Shown here piece after piece: positions 46,735 to 58,818 of a stretch of DNA of 64,000 nt. The notes beneath the pieces were generated by a model. That model saw only the letters and a list, made by a program, of their open reading frames with translations. It made no database searches and was not told the origin of the DNA. This stretch comes from Orychophragmus violaceus (taxonomy: Eukaryota; Streptophyta; Magnoliopsida; Brassicales; Brassicaceae), in contig CM058234.1 in assembly GCA_030180135.1 (NCBI GenBank), forward strand, positions 36,366,766 to 36,430,765, read 5' to 3'. Both the position numbers and the translations under genes were made by a program. Within the stretch, counting starts at the first letter, position 1, and every line of letters begins with the position of its first letter.

Positions 46735-47010
46735 TGATCGCGATGCATCGATCGATGCGATCGCATGATCGGTCGATGCAACCACGAGAGATCGCATTGC
46801 ATCGATCGATGCAGTGCAAGGATCGATCGTTGCAGTCGCGAGAGATTGACCGCGATCGCATGGATCGTTCAAACGATCGCATGGATCTCGCGAGAATCTC
46901 TCGGCCAAACCTGATAACCGTTCGTGCACGCGTGAGAGCATCGATCGATGCAGGATCGATGAACGATCGTTGCAGGATCGATGCTGAGAGCATCGATCGA
47001 TGCGGTTAGG
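46735..47010 (+). repeat. Palindrome cluster in the E2 leader
   Basis: Several CGATCG-centred palindromes, equivalent to 13450-13690 of E1 and with one extra block near 46741-46780. Confidence 0.8.
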
Positions 47011-48144
47011 GTTTAGACGCGGTTTAATTTAATTAAAATTAAACGTCTCGGTTTAATAAACAGATTTAATAATTTTATTAAGTCTGGTTAAACCGGGATA
47101 AGAAATCCAATGTCGAAAGAAATATTGGATTTAGTGCCTAAACCAGGAATTTCTAATTTGATTTGGTTGGACCAAATAAATTGAGAAATTCCGGTTTAGT
47201 AAATAACCGGTTGACAATTGTGGTCATCGTAGTAATTGAAACTTGGTTAAACCAGTTTTAATGAACCAGACCGGTTATGTCAATTAATTGGACAATTGGG
47301 TCATGTCTTGGACATGGACAAATTCTTGGGCCTCGGGCCAAGAAGTTAAAACAATTGGGCCAATTATTTGAGTCTTTCTTCAGATTAATTTAAAATTTAT
47401 TTTATAAAATTATAAAGTCGATTTTAAATTAAAATTTCCGAAATTTTGAAATTAGAAAGTTTCTTAAAATAGAAGTTTCTGAGTTTGCGGGTTTTGGATT
47501 TTAAAGAAATTTCTAAAGTTAGAAAGTTTCCGGTTTTAGAAAGTTTCCAATTTTAGAAAGTTTCCAAAAATAGTAGGTTTCCAAAAATAGAAAGTTTCCC
47601 GAAATAGTAATCTTCTATTTTGGGAATGAATTTTAATAAACCTACGAACCTCATATAATATCAAGCGTTGGATGTCTTGTCCATTCTATGTCAGCTGTCA
47701 AAGCCCATTCAATTGTATTCATGGCCTTACAGTGTGAGGATGTCTGCTTTTGCGTGGGTAACACGGTTTGTGATTCATAAATGTCATTGGGAGTCCCAAA
47801 CATTAATGATTACATGACTGTATAGTCTGGTTTTCTTGACTAGGCCATCGGGAGTCCCGGGCCTTGAGACATCAGAGTGGATTGGGCCTCGGGCCCAGAT
47901 TCACAACCAAGAATTATATCACGGATATAATTAGCCGATATAGGGCTTACCGATATAAGCTAAGGTTGGGTGACGGCCAGTGGCCCACTTTGATCTTAGT
48001 TATATGTGGATCTTGGAATCATTATATTCTATTGAGGGTAACTTATGTTATTGAATATAATGCGTGATTGATCATATTAATTTTAATACGAGATTAATCA
48101 TATTGAACATATTAACTAAAATCCTTTTATCTTAATTTTCAGTT

Positions 48145-49164
48145 ATGACTAGCACAAACAATCAAAACACTTTCTCGATCCGGTCTGTCCTTAAGATGGA
48201 CAAGCTGAACGGATCAAATTTCTTGACTTGGTCGCGGAACCTGAGGCTAGTCCTCAGACAGGAGAGAAAGGACTATGTCCTTGAGAGAGCTCTCCCCGTG
48301 AGGATCGGGTCCAATGCTTCTCATGCAGTATATGATGCTTGGAATAAGCATTATAATGATGCGGTAGATGTGCGTGGTCTGATATTGGCTACCATGGACT
48401 CAGACTTGCAGAAGCAATATGAGAACATGGAGTCGCCAATAGAGATGATCAGCAGCCTGAAATTGAAATTTCAGGAGCAGATAAGAGTAGAGAGATACCA
48501 GTTGGTTAAATCTCTCACTAGCTGCAAGCTACCAAATGATCATCCAGTAAGTCCTCATGTCAGTAAAATGATGGGTTACATTGATAACCTGAGGAAACTG
48601 GATTATCCAGTTAGCCAAGAATTGGCAACTGAGATCATTCTGCAGTCACTGCCGTCAAGCTATGATAAGTTCAGAAAGAACTATATCAAGAAAGGCTTAA
48701 CGAAGACGCTGACTGAACTGCATGATATGCTCAAGACAGTTGAGCCAAACGTGAAGAGTACCCTGTACAATCTCATGAATGAGAAGGGTAGGTTTGCTAA
48801 ACCTAATGCTGACAAGGGTGAAGACAAAGTTGTCCAGATTTTGAATCATGGCAAGCGTGTGTCTTCTGAGCCCGAGTCAGATACCTCTTACGTTGGTAAA
48901 TGCTGCTACTGTAAGGAGACAGGGCATTGGAAGAGAGATTGCATTAAATTCATGGAAGATGATGAGGAGTTAAAGTCGATGTATGCGACTACTTCCTCAG
49001 GTATTCATGTTATTAATTCAAGTTCTACCTTAAAGGTATTGGATACTGGTTGTGGCACTGATATTTGTGATAATATGCAGAGCCTAAGCAACAGTAGAAC
49101 GTTGAAGGAAGGGCAAGTGAAACTACATGTCTGGAAGGAGCTTGGGATGCTGCCTCAGCCGTAG
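48145..49164 (+). CDS. Copia Gag with truncated protease (339 aa), element E2
   Basis: Intact frame similar to the E1 Gag (both start MTxTxxQNTFSIRSVL and share LTWSRNLRLVL). The zinc knuckle CCYCKETGHWKRDC keeps all four ligands (CX2CX4HX4C). The frame runs on into the protease active site VLDTGCGTDIC and stops 35 residues later. Compared with the E3 copy I count about 17 base differences, about 8 changing the protein and 9 silent, which fits purifying selection. Gag would build virus-like particles and package RNA, either for E2 itself or mixed with Gag of an autonomous partner. Confidence 0.85.
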   Translation: MTSTNNQNTFSIRSVLKMDKLNGSNFLTWSRNLRLVLRQERKDYVLERALPVRIGSNASHAVYDAWNKHYNDAVDVRGLILATMDSDLQKQYENMESPIEMISSLKLKFQEQIRVERYQLVKSLTSCKLPNDHPVSPHVSKMMGYIDNLRKLDYPVSQELATEIILQSLPSSYDKFRKNYIKKGLTKTLTELHDMLKTVEPNVKSTLYNLMNEKGRFAKPNADKGEDKVVQILNHGKRVSSEPESDTSYVGKCCYCKETGHWKRDCIKFMEDDEELKSMYATTSSGIHVINSSSTLKVLDTGCGTDICDNMQSLSNSRTLKEGQVKLHVWKELGMLPQP

Positions 49165-51745
49165 GGTTTTTCACTTATAGATCCCTTTGAGGCTTGGTTT
49201 TGTATTAAGTAATTGCTACAATGTACCTGCTTTAAGCAGAGTCGTCTTTCATTTTCTTGTAAGAATTTGAATGTTTTTCATTTTGATAAAAGACAAGTTT
49301 TGTTCTTTTGATCTTAATGAAATATTAATTGTAGCACCCTATTCATGGAATGGGTTTTATGTCTTAAACCAAAGAGTGCCTAAATGTAACATAAATACCG
49401 AATTGGTTTAAATCTGATGAATTAAACCTAATTTTTCTTGGCATAAAGTCTTGGTCACATAGAGTAAGTCGGATTCAGAAATCCCATAGTCATGGACTGT
49501 TGGGCTCATTTGATAAAATATCTTATGAGACTTGAATTCTGTTTACTAGACCAAAAGGTAAAGGGCCTATCTTAGCCGAGCTAGAGAAAAGCCCAAAGGC
49601 TTATTGGACCTGGAACATACTGATGTATGCGGCCCAATGAGCAGTAATGCCAGAGAAAATTTCCTGTACTTCATTGTCTCTACTGATTACTTCAGTGAGT
49701 GTGACTGTGTTCATTTGATGAGACACAAGTCGGAATTCTTTGACATGGTCGAAAGAGTTCCAGAATGAAGTATAGGATCTGAGTGACAAAAGTATTAAGA
49801 CTCTGGATTAAATCACGAGTGAGAATACTTAAGTCATTGATTGTGTAATCATCTTAATGAGTGTGAAATCGTTTCACAGCTCATTTCTCCTGAAAACCTG
49901 AAGGTGTTTCTGTGAGAAAGAATCAGATCTTATTAGAAATGATTAAAGATGAGTCACACGAATCTTCCATGATATTATTCAAGAATAACGCTCTAAAATA
50001 TCTAAGTTTACGCTGAAATAGTTCCACAAATATCGGTTGAAAGACACCACGTTAATGTGGATTGGAATCGATCCAAATTTGTCTTTACTGAGTATTTGTA
50101 GTCGTGCTACTTCGCTGGTTGTCCTAGAGAAACTAAGGCTTGTTACTTTTACGTCCAATCTGTTTTCTAAGAAGGGAAGTTATTTTCCAAGAAGAACAGT
50201 GGGAGTAAAAGCATAACTCGAAGTTTTCAAAGGAAACCAAGGCTCGGTACTTTTACGACCATTCTGTTTTCTAAGAAGGGAAATTACTTTCCAAGAAGAA
50301 CAGTGGGAGTAAAAAGTATTTCTACGACCATTCTGTTTTCTAAGAAAGGAAATTAATTTCCAAGAAGAACAGTGGGAGTAAAAGTACAACTCGAAGAAAT
50401 TCGAGAAATACAGGAGGCTGCTTTACCTATTGAGGCAGAGCAGCGGAAGAATTTACAGATTTCTGTAGAATCTACACCTGTGGAGCCTGAAGTTCGCAGA
50501 TATGAATGAATCAGTTACTAATCCGAGAGTGATTTCTCGTCATTAGTTGAACCTGATAATCATTGAAAGTTCGCATGATCTGATGATCATTGAAAGCGAC
50601 GAATCTGCGAAATTCAAAGAAGCGAAAGTAAGCCCGGACTCCGAAAAAAAATTACATTTTATGTAAGTTAGCTTCATCGATCCATTCATGGATGGAAGCA
50701 AACATATCGGAGTTGGAATCTTCGTTCTGTTGAAGTAGTCAAGGTTTTGACTTGAACAGGAACGAAGCGGAACTGTGTGTTTACTAATAGATAAATGGGA
50801 GCGATATTGCATTTCTCATATTGTATGTCGATGACATACTGATTCTCGGAAATAACGTCCCAATGCTGCAGTCGGTAAAGGACTGGCTTGGGAAGTTAGT
50901 TTTGTGATTGACATGGGTAAAACCACGTAAGTCTTGGATTCTGGATCTAAAGATAGAGATCCAGAAGAGCTGGTAGGACAAAGTCAGGATTCTTAAATTG
51001 ACAAAGTCCTACACGTTTTCAGCATTCCAAGAAGGGTTTTATGCCAATGTCACATGGCAATACGTTAAGCAAGAAGCAGTGTCCTACGATAACTGCTGAG
51101 CTTAAATGCATGGATAGGATTCATATGCGACGGCAATTGGATCTATCATGTATGCCATGACACGTACTTGTTTTAATGTTGCTTTAATGTTAAGCAAGAC
51201 AAGTAAAGACCAGTCAAATCTAGTAAAGAATAACTGGATAGCCGTGAAGAATATTCAGAAGTATTTGTGGAATACTTAAGAAAGGTTCTTGATTTACGGA
51301 GAAAGTGAGGTGCTACAAGTCGATAGAGTCTGAAAGGCAATTTTCCAACGGACAAAGATGATTTTCGGTCACAGTCCGGTTATATCTTGTGTCTATTTGG
51401 CGGTGCAATGCACTGTTGCTGACTCCATGACTTAAGCTGAACATTTCGCAGCTTGGGAAGCGGCGAAAGAGGTTGTTTGGAAAGAAGAGTTCGTCACTGA
51501 ACTTGATGTGATTCCCAGCATAGATGAGACTAGCTGCACATCAGAGGTCCAAACACCTAGAGGATAGGTATAACCTATTACGTGAGATAAATGACAGAGA
51601 TGTTAAGTAGATCAGCAAGTTTCAACGAATGAGAACGTTGCTAATCTATTAACGAAGCCACTCCTTAGGCCTAAGCACGAGTCACGGACTGTAGCTGTAG
51701 GATAAGTGAAACTAAGATGCAGTCTTAATTTCAGTGGGAGTTTGT
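49165..51745 (+). pseudogene. Decayed copia pol of E2
   Basis: Recognisable islands remain: integrase EHTDVCGPMSSNA (about 49607-49645), reverse transcriptase LYVDDILILGN (50821-50853) and RNase H pieces near 51360-51500. Stops and frameshifts separate them. A run of three diverged copies of an ~80-100-bp segment containing AAGAACAGTGGGAGTAAA lies at 50139-50400. Confidence 0.85.
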
Positions 51746-52177
51746 AAAGGGCTTTATTTAGTTATTTGATATGTTCATGTAAAACATTATTTTATGTTTT
51801 AATGAAATTATTATTTCAAGATTATTTTAACTGTGATGAAATAATCGTTCCAAAATGATATGAAGCATTTTATAGGTCATCGAAGTAAATGATTTGATCT
51901 TGAGTCATCGAAGTCATTTAGCTTGATCATGAGATCCTATATTTGATAAATGTTTTATATCATCCTGTCCCTAGTCGAAGGTTGTTGAAACTGGAACACC
52001 AACAACCGTGTGAGACTGGATTGGTACGTGACTTATGACAAAGTCTCAGTGTGTCATAGATGCGCGGCATCAAAGTCAGTACATAGGTGTATGTTGGGAA
52101 CATACGACCGGACAAGACCCGCCTATAAGAACTCTTCAGGATATTTATATCTGTGTCATAAGAGATTCTTACTACGA

Positions 52178-52420
52178 CTATAGAGTATAGTCCTTAGACC
52201 TGAGTTCACATGCATGTGACTGCACATGGACTGATGTACTTTGATCATTGTCTAACGCTATCGTTCTGTGATGGCTATAAGGACCTTGTTTGGGTACATC
52301 ATGAAATGAGTAGTTTACAGTGATGGAACAAGATGGGATTTGTCCCTCCAATATAAATGGAGTGAATATCTCTAGGCCAATCGGAGATTTGAATACTGGA
52401 AAACGCATGGCCATGCTCAA
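52178..52420 (-). CDS. 80-aa antisense frame of E2
   Basis: Same frame as 19234-19476 of E1, with about eight residues changed. Functional status is doubtful for the reason given there. Confidence 0.2.
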   Translation of the reverse strand: MSMAMRFPVFKSPIGLEIFTPFILEGQIPSCSITVNYSFHDVPKQGPYSHHRTIALDNDQSTSVHVQSHACELRSKDYTL

Positions 52421-52577
52421 ACGGACTTTCCCGAGTCGTTTGGATTGTCAGTATCAAATCAGAGTCCGATAAACAAGATTAGGCTTTATAAGGATGACAC
52501 TAATCTTGCCTTATGACTAATCGAGATATTGAGACAAAAGGATTATGAATACAGAGATTCCAGTACAAGTGGGAGAT

Positions 52578-53260
52578 TGTTGGAATTGTGTCCAGTAATC
52601 TCGGTACTGTCTCTAGAAAGTAAGAGTATGTCATTGATCAGACATAAGTCATATAATACTGGGGGTCATGATGGCTTGCTAGAGTCCGCTCATGATCTAT
52701 AAGTCTTGGACTTATTGCCTTTATTATATGATCCCATATGGGTCACACGCCTAAGCTAACAGGAAAATGTGTAGGAACGGTTTAGCAGAAGTACAGTAAA
52801 AGTGCTAGGCATTTACTGTACTTAGAGAGAATAAAAGGTTTAGCCACTGTGCATCGATCGATGCATAAGGTGCAACGATCGATGCAGTGCGCAAACACCG
52901 ACGAGTTAATTGGTATTTGGGCCAAATGGCCCAAACGGAACAGGACGAGTTTTGTGTCATAAAACTCGAGTTTCAGACTGATTAACCCTAACACTTGAGC
53001 CGTCAACTCTCTCTCTCCCCTGCGCCGGTTTCTCCTAGTGGTCTAGCAGCCTTCTTCCTGCTTGGTGTGCGTGTGTGAACCTCTGGAGGAGTTATCACTC
53101 GGTGGCTCTCTGATCTCTGACCTGTTCTTCCTTTCCGCTGCACAAAACAGGTAAAAGGTGAGATCTACTTATGTTTCTAATCAAGAGAACCTAGATCTGG
53201 CATGTTTAGGATCAAGTAATCTGTTGAATTGAATCAGGATTATCACAGAAAGATCCTTCA
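52578..53260 (+). repeat. 3' LTR of copia E2
   Basis: 683 bp, preceded by the PPT AAGTGGGAGAT (52567-52577) and followed by AGATA. Confidence 0.93.
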
Positions 53261-54240
53261 AGATAAACTTCAAAATATAAGTAATATAAAATCAAAATCA
53301 ATACAATTACAATAAGTTATTAAATACAAAATCTGCGCGTAGCGCGGGATAACTCCTAGTCTATTATATAATTAGAGAGAGTTCTCTTCTCTCAGGCTGC
53401 CACGTCAGCATTTTTTTTTTTTTTTAGAATTGGGCCACTCGAGGCCGTCCAGAGTGATTTGGCGTTTCTTTAATCCCTTATTCAATTCATAACAAAAAAT
53501 ATCCGTAGGAGCCCAATTCATCAGAGCCCAAACCCGAAACTCTTGACATATTCATCTTCTCGACCAGTCAATCTAATTCCACGACCCTATCAACCACCTC
53601 TGTTACCACAATTAGATGGCGATACATTGTTCCTGTCGACTCCTTAATACCCACCACCGATGAATTCTATTATGCTTCAATTCCTGCCGTTTCATGACTG
53701 ATTTGATGGGGTCCTATAAATCATCCACCCCCACTGATCTTCTTCGTCTTCGAGAGGCCATGGAAAAAAGCATCAGCTTCACCGTCATCTCTGTTGTGCC
53801 TGCGTCAATCTCACCACCTCCCAAGACGCCAAAGACGAAGACGGCGAGGAATCCTACCACCGTTCCCCTTGCTCTCTCCGCCGCCCATCATCCAAACGAC
53901 ATCCGTTACCTCCGTCTCGACCTCTCTGGTAATTAAAACCCTCGCATGTTCTGTTCTGACTTCCTCTGCTAATCTGATTTTTGTTGTTCTTCCTTTTTTC
54001 TATAATTCTCCACGGCTTTATATATATGTCTGTCCCTGAGAACTTATTTGGGTTTGAATGAATACATATGTTTGATGAATGAACCGCCCCGTATGGATTC
54101 TACATATGCTGGTGATTTCTGTTATGCTGAGATTGTAATCCATTTTTAAGTTGAACCATCGACCCAGATGTATGTTGGTTCTCAACCTATCAAACACCAA
54201 ATGGGATCTTTTCACCTGGAAAACACAATATGTTGATTCT

Positions 54241-54343
54241 CAAAGACTTCTTCTCTTCTCCAGCCCTCTCCCTCTCTCTCATAAGTATATTTTCTTTAAT
54301 TTCTACTACCACAAAACATATAAATTGATCGAAATATATTGTA

Positions 54344-54374
<31 letters not shown>

Positions 54375-54664
54375 TATTGTATAATTTACATTTAATTATT
54401 TGTGATATATGTATAACAGGCTGGGATATTCTGAAATACATCCTCCGGCAGCACGAACCCTGAGGAGGACAGAAGAGTAGTTGATTTTGAGGATCGGACG
54501 ATGGAGATGAGCAGCGAGAACTCGGACCCACGAGATCCAGATCAGAGGCGGAATTGGAGAGTGTGGAGTATCAAGAAGAGGAGGATGGTGCATGCAACAA
54601 GGGAAACAAGAGGAAGAGGAAGAAGTATCATCACTACACCACCGATCAGATTAGACACATGGAA
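54241..54664 (+). pseudogene. Captured GLABRA2 (HD-ZIP IV) fragment
   Basis: Exon 1 end (54241-54284) reads KDFFSSPALSLSL. After an intron with a (TA)n run, exon 2 (54420-54664) reads AGIF-stop-NTSSGSTNPEED, RRVVDFEDRTMEMSSENSDP and, after a frame change, EEEDGACNKGNKRKRKKYHH with TTDQIRHME. This is the N-terminus of Arabidopsis GL2, including the start of its homeodomain (KRKRKKYHRHTTDQIRHME). GL2 is a nuclear transcription factor for trichome and root-hair fate. A stop replaces an Arg codon near 54432, and the DNA-binding helix is missing, so it is not functional. Confidence 0.8.
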
Positions 54665-54752
54665 GTGTACGTTCTTCCTTCCTTCTTTGACCAGGCTAGA
54701 ATATCTACCTCAGTTAACTTTACAATTTGTCTTGCCACTATTTCTCATGTAA

Positions 54753-55432
54753 CTTCGGTGTGAATCCTGATTCAATTCATCAGATTACTTGATCCTAAAC
54801 ATGCCAGATCTAGGTTCTCTTGAATAGAAACATAAGTAGATCTCACCTTTTACCTGTTTTTGTGCAGCGGAAAGGAAGAACAGGTCAGAGATCAGAGAGC
54901 CACCGAGTGATAACTCCTCCAGAGGTTCACACACGCACACCAATCAGGAAGCAGGCTGCTAGGCCACTAGGAGAAAACGGCGCAGGGGAGAGAGAGAGTT
55001 GACGGCTCAAAAATAATGTTAGGGTTAATCAGTCTGAAACTCGAGTTTTATGACACAAAACTCGTCCTGTTCCGTTTGGGCCATTTGGCCCAAATACCAA
55101 TTAACTCGTCGGTGTTTACGCACTGCATCGATCGTTGCACCTTATGCATCGATCGATGCACAGTGGCTAAACCTTTTATTCTCTCTAAGTACAGTAAATG
55201 CCTAGCACTTTTACTGTACTTCTGCTAAACCGTTCCTACACATTTTCCTGTTAGCTTAGGCGTGTGACCCATATGGGATCATATAATAAAGGCAATAAGT
55301 CCAAGACTTATAGATCATGAGCGGACTCTAGCAAGCCATCATGACCCCCAGTATTATATGACTTATGTCTGATCATTGACATACTCTTACTTTCTAGAGA
55401 CAGTACCGAGATTACTGGACACAATTCCAACA
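54753..55432 (-). repeat. 3' LTR of copia E3
   Basis: 680 bp identical by eye to 61373-62052. The terminal eight bases next to host DNA are missing. The PPT lies just right of it (ATCTCCCACTT on the plus strand, 55433-55443). Confidence 0.9.
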
Positions 55433-55589
55433 ATCTCCCACTTGTACTGGAATCTCTGTATTCATAATCCTTTTGTCTCAATATCTCGATTAGTCATAAG
55501 GCAAGATTAGTGTCATCCTTATAAAGCCTAATCTTGTTCATCGGACTCTGATTTGATACTGACAATCCAAACGACTCGGGAAAGTCCGT

Positions 55590-55832
55590 TTGAGCATGGC
55601 CATGCATTTTCCAGTATTCAAATCTCCGATTGGCCTAGAGATATTCACTCCATTTATATTGGAGGGACAAATCCCGTCTTGTTCCATCACTGTAAACTAC
55701 TCATTTCATAATGTACCCAAACAAGGTCCTTATAACTATCGCAGAACGATAGCGTTAGACAATGATCAAAGTGCATCAGTCCACGTGCAGTCACATGCAT
55801 GCGAACTCAGGTCTAAGGACTATACTCTATAG
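55590..55832 (+). CDS. 80-aa antisense frame of E3
   Basis: Third copy of the frame described at 19234-19476, again antisense to its element. Confidence 0.2.
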   Translation: MSMAMHFPVFKSPIGLEIFTPFILEGQIPSCSITVNYSFHNVPKQGPYNYRRTIALDNDQSASVHVQSHACELRSKDYTL

Positions 55833-56269
55833 TCGTAGTAAGAATCTCTTATGACACAGATATAAATATCCTGAAGAGTTCTTATAAGCGGGTCTTGTCC
55901 GGTCGTATGTTCCCCAACATACACCTATGTACTGACTTTGATGCCGAGCATCTATGACACACTGAGACTTTGTCATAAGTCACGTACCAATCCAGTCTCA
56001 CACGGTTGTTGGTGTTCCAATTTCAACAACCTTCGACTAGGGACAGGATGATACAAGCCATCTATCAAATATAGGGTCTCATGATCAAGCTAAATGACTT
56101 CGATGACTCAAGATCAAGTCATTTACTTCGATGACCTATAAAATGGTTCATATCATTTTGGAACGATTATTTCATCACAGTTAAAATAATCTTGAAATAA
56201 TAATTTCATTGTCAAACATCTCAAATGTTTTACAAGAACATATCAATAACTAAATAAAGCCCTTTATTA

Positions 56270-58818
56270 ACTCCCACTGAAATTAAGACTACATCTTAAC
56301 TTCACTTATCCTACAGCTACAGTCCGTGACTCGTGCTTAGGGCTAAAGAGTGGCTTCGTTAATAGATTAGCAACGTTCTCATTTGTTGAAACTTGCTGAT
56401 CTACTTAACATCTCTGTCATTTATCTTAAGGTGTTTGGACCTCTGATGTGCAGCTAGTCTCATCTATGCTGGGAATCACATCAAGTTCATTGACGAACTC
56501 TTCTTTCCAAACAACCTCTTTCGCCGCTTTCCAAGCTGCGAAATGTTCAGTTTAAGTCATGGAGTCAGCAACAGTGCCTTGCACCGCCAGACAGACACAA
56601 GATATAACCGGACTGTGACCGGAAATCATCTTTGTCTGTTGGAAACTTGCCTTTCAGACTCTGCTGACTTGTAGCACATCACTTTCTCCGTAAATCAAGA
56701 ACTTATCCTTAGTATTCCTCAAATACTTTAGGACATACTTTAGGAAACTTGATTCTTTGCTGGATTTGACTGGTCTTTACTTGTCTTGCTTAAAATTAAA
56801 GCAACATCAAACAAGTACGTTTCATGGCATACATGATAGATCCAATTACCGAAGCATATGGAATCCTATCCATGCATTTAAGCTCAGCAGTTATCGTAGG
56901 ATACTGTATCTTGCTTAACGTAATGCCATGTGACATTGGCATAAAACCCTTCTTGGATTGCTGAAAAACGTGTAGGACTTTGTCAATTTAAGAATCCTGA
57001 CATTGTCCTACCAGCTCTTTTGGATCTCTATCTTTAAATCCAAAATCCAAGACTTTCGTGGCTATACCCATGTCATTCACAAAACCAACTCCCAAGCCAG
57101 TCCTTTACCGACTGCAGCATTGGGACGTTATATCCGAGAATCAGTATGTCATCGACATACACTATGAGAAATGAAATATCGCTCCCACTTATCTATTAGT
57201 AAACACACAGTTCCGCTTCGTTCCTGTTCAAGTCAAAACCTTGACTACTTCAACAGAACGAAGATTCCAACTCCGATATGTTTGCTTCCATCCATGAATG
57301 GATCGATGAAGCTAACTTACATAAAATGTAATTTTTCGTAGTCTGGGCTCACTTTCGCTTCCTTGAAGTTCACAGATTCGTCGCTTTCAATGATCATCAG
57401 ATCATGCGAACATTCAATGATCATCAGGCTGAACTAATGACGAGAATTCACTCTCGGATTAGTGACTGATTCTTTCATATCTGCGAACTTCAGGCTCCAC
57501 AGGTGTAGATTCTACAGAAATCTGTAAATCCTTCCGCTGCTCTCCCTCAATAGGTTAAGCTGCCTCCTGTATTTCTCGAATTTCTTCGAGTTGTACTTTT
57601 ACTCCCACTGTTCTTCTTGAAAAGTAACTTCCCTTCTTAGAAAACAGAATGGTCGAAAAAAAATGCTTTTTACTCCCACTGTTCTTCTTGGAAAGTAATT
57701 TCTCTTCTTAGAAAACAGAATGGTCGTAAAAGTACCGAGCCTTGGTTTCCCTAAGAAAACTTCGAGTTATGCTTTTACTCCCACTGTTCTTCTTGAAAAT
57801 AACTTCCCTTCTTAGAAAACAGATTGGACGCAAAAGTAACAAGCCTTAGTTTCTCTAGGACAACCAGCGAAGTAGCACAACTACAAATACTCAGTAAAGA
57901 CAAATTTGGATCGATTCCAATCCACATTAACGTGGTGTCTTTCAACTGATATTTGTGGAACTATTTCAGCGTAAACTTAGATATTTTAGAGCGTTATTCT
58001 TAAATAATATCATGGAAGATTCGTGTGACTCATCTTTAATCATTTCTAATAAGATCTGATTCTTTCTCACAGAAACACCTTCAGGTTTTCAGGAGAAATG
58101 AGCTGTGAAACGATTTCACACTCATTAAGATGATCACACAATCAATGACTTAAGTATTCTCACTCGTGATTTAATCCAGAGTCTTAATACTTTTGTCATT
58201 CAGATCCTATACTTCATTCTGGAACTCTTTTGACCATGTCAAAGAATTCAGACTTGTGTCTCATCAAATGAACACAGTCACACTCACTGAAGTAATCAGT
58301 AGAGACAATGAAGTACAGGAGATTTTCTCTGGCATTACTGCTCATTGGGCCACATATATGAGTATGTTCCAGGTCCAATAAGCCTTTGGGCTTTTCTCTA
58401 GCTCGGCTAAGATAGGCCCTTTACCTTTTGGTCTAGTAAACAGAATTCAAGTCTCATAAGATATTTTATCAAATGAGCCCAAACGTCCATGACTATGGGA
58501 TTTCTGAATCCGACTTACTCTATGTGACCAAGACTTTATGCCAAGAAAAATCAGGTTTAATTCATCAGATTTAAACCAATTCGGTATTTATGTTACATTT
58601 AGGCACTCTTTGGTTTAAGATATAAAACCCATTCCATGAATAGGGTGCTACAATTAATATTTCATTAAGATCAAAAGAACAAAACTTGTCTTTTATCAAA
58701 ACGAAAAACATTCAAATTCTTACAAGAAAATGAAAGACAACTCTGCTTTAAAGCAGGTACATTGTAGCAATTACTTAATACAAAACCAAGCCTCAAAGGG
58801 ATCTATAAGTGAAAAACC
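56270..58818 (-). pseudogene. Decayed copia pol of E3
   Basis: Carries the same lesions as E2 right after gag (the shared TAG and following text), the same triplicated AAGAACAGTGGGAGTAAA-containing segment (57590-57850), and a YVDD-region island at about 57140-57165. Confidence 0.85.

Larger units (their letters stand above)
45848..53260 (+). mobile_element. Non-autonomous copia element E2 (intact gag, decayed pol)
   Basis: 7413 bp with two 683-bp LTRs that differ, by eye, at one site (46100), and a perfect 5-bp duplication AGATA (45843-45847 and 53261-53265). PBS, twin hairpins, gag and PPT are kept. The pol region is full of stops and frameshifts that are shared with E3. Its recent insertion therefore needed enzymes from another element. 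Confidence 0.92.
42114..53359 (+). mobile_element. Helitron A, carrying a captured carbonic anhydrase and interrupted by copia E2
   Basis: Proposed start is TCTAATATATAAAAGC at 42114, similar in layout to the start of Helitron B. The 3' end is clear: hairpin GCGCG-TA-GCGCG (53335-53348) then CTCCTAG (53353-53359) before T. Without copia E2 and its duplication the element is about 3.8 kb. No Rep/helicase gene was seen. The start could instead be 42091. Confidence 0.7.
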
